From Acidobacteriaceae bacterium (lineage in GTDB: Bacteria > Acidobacteriota > Terriglobia > Terriglobales > Acidobacteriaceae), in NCBI GenBank assembly GCA_030039895.1, contig JASHUR010000119.1, forward strand, positions 1 to 9,301: a stretch of DNA of 9,301 bases, written 5' to 3'. The notes beneath the pieces are model-generated. The model searched no databases, was not told where the DNA came from, and saw only the letters and a program-made list of their open reading frames with translations. Both the position numbers and the translations under genes were made by a program. Numbering within the stretch: the stretch's first letter is position 1; each line of letters opens with the position of its first letter. Of the stretch, positions 6,954-9,301 are shown piece by piece.

Positions 6954-7477
6954 CGGAGCTTCTGTTGAACACTCCTAAGAATCTCCTCCGAGAGTTGTGG
7001 GTCCTGGACGGCACGAGCCAGCACAATACCGCCGAGCAGCGCGGCTGTTTGAAAGATGGCCTCCTTCCGTTCTCCACTCACTGAGAGAATTTCTTCAAAT
7101 CCCTGCTCAAATGCCGATTTGAGTTCCGGCGTTGAGCGTGCCACGTCCTGTGCAAGCGCGGCCATGGTGCAGCCATCGCCAGGATTGTCCCGATGCCGTG
7201 GACTCAGGTATCGGTCAGCATAGGCTCGTCTGCCCTTTTTCGTCCCGCCGTAGCTCCGGTTGCGGCTTGCAGTAAGCCCTTGTCCGTAGGCAACGGCAGC
7301 CTCCTGCAACTCCTGCTTCGAGCCGAAGTGCGCGTAAAACGCGCCATGCGTGAGACCTGCGGCCTTCATCACCTCGCCCACCGTCACATTCTCGAATCCG
7401 CGCTCGCGGAACAGGCGGGAAGCCTCTTTCACGATCCGTTCATGTTTCGCGGCAGTATCTTTGGCGGGGTAGCGCAT
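6950..7477 (-). CDS. TetR/AcrR family transcriptional regulator
   Basis: The predicted protein has 175 residues, near the usual TetR length. The N-terminal DNA-binding domain is clear: RIVKEASRLFRERGFENVTV at 14-33, then a helix-turn-helix, EVMKAAGLTHGAFYAHFGSKQEL, at 35-57. The C-terminal ligand and dimer domain is less conserved, with GDGCTMAALAQDVAR around 101-115. I chose the ATG at 7477 because GGAGGT lies 10 bases upstream and because relatives typically begin MRY followed by a short charged stretch. An in-frame ATG at 7495 has no ribosome site. The gene is divergent from the SDR operon across 88 bases that hold repeat sequences. It is therefore probably an autoregulated repressor that releases the SDR promoter when a small ligand binds. 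The ligand is unknown. Confidence 0.93.
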   Translation of the reverse strand: MRYPAKDTAAKHERIVKEASRLFRERGFENVTVGEVMKAAGLTHGAFYAHFGSKQELQEAAVAYGQGLTASRNRSYGGTKKGRRAYADRYLSPRHRDNPGDGCTMAALAQDVARSTPELKSAFEQGFEEILSVSGERKEAIFQTAALLGGIVLARAVQDPQLSEEILRSVQQKLR

Positions 7478-7496
7478 TTTTTCTGCAACCTCCATC

Positions 7497-7550
7497 TATG
7501 ATCATCATCATATCATAAGTATGACGGTCATCATAATTGGCGACGGTCAC
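7497..7550. promoter_or_regulatory. Candidate TetR operator region between the divergent TetR and SDR genes
   Basis: The AT-rich gap holds several repeats. TATGAT (7497-7502) and ATCATA (7512-7517) form a 6-bp inverted repeat with a 9-base spacer. ATGAC-G-GTCAT (7521-7531) is a perfect 11-bp odd palindrome. A near copy, GCGAC-G-GTCAC, lies at 7540-7550, symmetric at 4 of 5 positions. The two copies share the direct repeat GACGGTCA, and their centres are 19 bp apart, close to two helical turns. This is a typical arrangement for a dimeric repressor controlling both divergent promoters. I cannot place the promoter hexamers with confidence. Confidence 0.5.
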
Positions 7551-7565
7551 GCATAGGAGGAAATC

Positions 7566-8348
7566 ATGAAACTCTCAGGGAAAAAGGCTCTCATCACCGG
7601 AGGCAACAGCGGCATCGGGCTCGCCACAGCTCGTCTTTTCATCGCCGAAGGCGCTGAAGTCGCCATTACCGGCCGCGATCAAAGAACGCTGGATGAAGCG
7701 GTTGCCGAACTCGGACCCAATGCGCGCGGCTACCACGCCGATGTTACCGTTGCCGAAGACCGCAAGCAGCTTTTCTCAGCGCTTGCCAGTGATTTCGGCA
7801 AGCTTGATATTGTCTTCGCCAATGCCGGCATTTCCGGCAGGACGCCTACAGGCGCGACTGACGAGGCCGTTTTCGAGAACATCATTCATACCAACATGAA
7901 TGGCGCTTTCTTTACGGTCAATTCAGCCGCTCCATTGCTGAATGACAACGGAAGCGTCATCTTCAACGGATCTGTGCACAACTACCTGGGCCAGGCTGGC
8001 ATGGCTGCATATGCAGCCACGAAGGGTGGCCTCGTCTCCATGGCGCGCGCGATCGCCGCCGATCTTGCGCCCCGCAACATTCGCGTCAACGTGGTAGCGC
8101 CCGGAGCAACAAAGACTCCCATCTGGAAGCGCGGGTCCCGCGCTAACGACACTGCAGAGCAATCTGCCAAGCTTGCTGACTTCGTCTCCTCTTCGATTGC
8201 GCTGGGGCGTTGGGGCGAACCGGAAGAACTGGCCAAAGCCGTACTCTTCCTTGCCTCGGACGATTCGTCGTACATCAACGCTATCGAGTTGATCGTGGAT
8301 GGGGGAATGACAGGCGCTCCCTTCGGAGCCCCCGTTCTTCGCGGCTGA
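7566..8348 (+). CDS. SDR family NAD(P)-dependent oxidoreductase
   Basis: The predicted protein has 260 residues, the usual classical short-chain dehydrogenase length. Visible signatures are the cofactor loop TGGNSGIG at 11-18, an acidic D59 before the adenine-contact position, NAG at 86-88, the active-site Asn at 110, Ser136, and YAATK with Tyr149 and Lys153. PG at 179-180 and a C-terminal LASDDSSYINAIELIVDGG at 229-247 also fit. Arginine 37 after the second beta strand (TGR), with no acidic residue there, favours NADP(H) over NAD(H). The enzyme should reduce a carbonyl or oxidise an alcohol in the cytoplasm; the substrate cannot be read from sequence. AGGAGG at 7555-7560 sits 5 bases before the ATG. 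It is the first gene of a probable three-gene operon divergent from a TetR regulator, so it is likely inducible. Confidence 0.96.
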   Translation: MKLSGKKALITGGNSGIGLATARLFIAEGAEVAITGRDQRTLDEAVAELGPNARGYHADVTVAEDRKQLFSALASDFGKLDIVFANAGISGRTPTGATDEAVFENIIHTNMNGAFFTVNSAAPLLNDNGSVIFNGSVHNYLGQAGMAAYAATKGGLVSMARAIAADLAPRNIRVNVVAPGATKTPIWKRGSRANDTAEQSAKLADFVSSSIALGRWGEPEELAKAVLFLASDDSSYINAIELIVDGGMTGAPFGAPVLRG

Positions 8349-8386
8349 TTCTTTTGACTAGGTCACGAACACAAAGGAGAAACAAT

Positions 8387-8854
8387 ATGCCCACGATCCA
8401 CCTTCACCACGCAACCCGCCTGACACCCGAGCAGTATGTCGCAGGGCTCACAGATTTCGGACCCGGCCGTTCAAAACTCTTCGGAAACAGCGCCGACGAA
8501 TATCTCAGGGTGCATCAACGCGGCAGCACATTTGCCGACGTCACTGAAGGTTCTGGCGGCATCTGGGAGCGGCTGCATTACGACTGGTCCAATCCTGACA
8601 ATGTCATCCTCACCACGACGGACTCCAACGTTTGGGGAGGCGCTTCGGGCCACACCTACACTTTTACGCGTCGCCCCGATGGCGGCACAGACATTGATGT
8701 GGCCGTCATCCGCGAAGGCAAGAATCTTAAGGGACGTCTGCTCGGCCTTGTGCTGGGCACTATCGGCAGGGGTGTTTTAGAAAAGGCATTTGCAAACAGT
8801 GTTAAGGCCATCGAAGATCGGAACAGCGTGAAGACCGACAGAAGCGCGGCGTAA
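8387..8854 (+). CDS. SRPBCC-like (START/polyketide-cyclase fold) small protein
   Basis: The predicted protein has 155 residues and no signal peptide. The pattern resembles SRPBCC helix-grip proteins: a short N-terminal strand (IHLHHATRLTPEQYVAGLTDF), alternating polar/hydrophobic strands in the middle (GIWERLHYDWSNPDNVILTTTDS, HTYTFTRRPDGGTDIDVAVIRE), and a long C-terminal amphipathic helix (about 130-147, VLEKAFANSVKAIEDR). Members of that fold bind hydrophobic ligands in a deep cavity, and some are cyclases or hydrolases. I see no catalytic signature, so the call is a fold-level guess. The ATG at 8387 has AAGGAG 7 bases upstream. The gene starts 38 bases after the SDR stop with no terminator between, so the two are probably co-transcribed. 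Confidence 0.75.
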   Translation: MPTIHLHHATRLTPEQYVAGLTDFGPGRSKLFGNSADEYLRVHQRGSTFADVTEGSGGIWERLHYDWSNPDNVILTTTDSNVWGGASGHTYTFTRRPDGGTDIDVAVIREGKNLKGRLLGLVLGTIGRGVLEKAFANSVKAIEDRNSVKTDRSAA

Positions 8855-8914
8855 GTCAGGCGGATTACAAGAAGATCCTTCGAATCGCAGTCAGAAACAT
8901 CGAAAGGGGACGCT

Positions 8915-9208
8915 ATGAAAAAGGGTTATTGGGTTGTTGTCTATCGATCGATTTCGGACGAATCAGCGGTAAAGGCATACGGCCAATTGGCAGTGCCGGC
9001 GCTAGAGTCGTTCGGCGGACGCTTCCTGACCAGATCCACAAGTCAGATTCAAACCCGCGAAGCCGGTTTGCAGCTGCGGGCGGTCCTGGTCGAATTCGAC
9101 AGTTACGAGATCGCCCTCGCAGCTTACGAAAGCAAGGCATACCAGAAGGCGCTTCAGGCACTCGGTTCCGGCGCGGAACGAGACTTTCGCATCGTCGAGG
9201 GTGCGTAA
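8915..9208 (+). CDS. DUF1330 domain-containing protein
   Basis: The predicted protein has 97 residues. It starts KKGYWVVVYRSISDESAVKAY, followed by LESFGGRFLTRS (32-43), AVLVEFDSYEIALAAYESKAYQKAL (about 57-81) and a final ERDFRIVEG. This is the DUF1330 pattern, a compact ferredoxin-like, dimeric alpha-beta-barrel fold of about 95 residues. The family has no settled function. Some relatives of the fold are small monooxygenases or decarboxylases, but nothing here proves catalysis. AAAGGGGA lies just before the ATG at 8915. The gene follows the SRPBCC-like gene by 60 bases with no hairpin between them, so I infer it is the third gene of the SDR operon. Confidence 0.9.
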   Translation: MKKGYWVVVYRSISDESAVKAYGQLAVPALESFGGRFLTRSTSQIQTREAGLQLRAVLVEFDSYEIALAAYESKAYQKALQALGSGAERDFRIVEGA

Positions 9209-9301
9209 GGTCTCCCTGAAGCAGGATAAATTTCTCGTCAATGAACGGATGGGCCCACCGTCTCAAATTCTTCGGCAATATGAGGGCCGGCCATCCCTCG
9301 C
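9209..9301. other. Non-coding tail at the right edge
   Basis: These 93 bases follow the DUF1330 stop codon. An ATG at 9241 opens a rightward frame that reaches the edge, but it has no ribosome site and too few residues to identify. GGATGG (9247-9252) and CCATCC (9291-9296) are complementary, but the loop between them is too long for a terminator. No operon end is visible. Confidence 0.4.

Noticed and set aside
8913..9278. 121-residue minus-strand open frame over the DUF1330 gene
   Set aside because: Its sequence has no recognisable motif, and the plus strand carries a clear DUF1330 protein with a ribosome site.
9247..9296. GGATGG/CCATCC inverted repeat as an operon terminator
   Set aside because: The loop would be nearly 40 bases, and no U-tract follows within the window.

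Overview
The window looks like chromosomal DNA from a GC-rich Gram-negative bacterium, most likely an Acidobacteriota member of the class Terriglobia (Granulicella/Edaphobacter/Terriglobus type). The main reason is the roughly 1,090-residue outer-membrane receptor, which has an N-terminal carboxypeptidase-regulatory-like domain and an Oar-like TonB-dependent barrel. This receptor type is strongly expanded in that group. The taxonomic call rests on protein recognition only. I count eight protein genes, one cut by the left edge. I saw no tRNA, rRNA, CRISPR array, insertion sequence or prophage gene.

Left part (1-1464). The 5' end of mnmG (tRNA wobble-uridine modification) runs leftward out of the window. 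Divergent from it is a secreted or membrane-anchored DUF1223 protein with a thioredoxin-like CxxC motif. The 210-base gap between them holds a short dispersed-repeat-like motif and two small hairpins. A perfect 10-bp hairpin at 1441-1464 separates the DUF1223 gene from the convergent receptor gene.

Middle (1485-6759). Two large leftward genes lie here: the TonB-dependent receptor and a B12-binding-domain radical SAM enzyme with a DUF4070-like C-terminal part. A 274-base non-coding gap separates them, so they need not be co-transcribed. Long open frames on the opposite strand of both are codon-bias shadows.

Right part (6950-9208). A TetR-family repressor gene points left. Facing away from it are three closely spaced rightward genes: an NADP-type short-chain dehydrogenase, an SRPBCC-like protein and a DUF1330 protein. 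The 88-base divergent gap holds inverted and direct repeats that look like repressor sites. The simplest reading is a small inducible unit in which TetR controls itself and the SDR operon, probably in response to an unidentified small molecule.

Nothing here is clearly an undescribed system. The best candidates for follow-up are the B12-radical SAM enzyme of unknown substrate and the TetR-controlled SDR/SRPBCC/DUF1330 operon with its repeat-rich control region.
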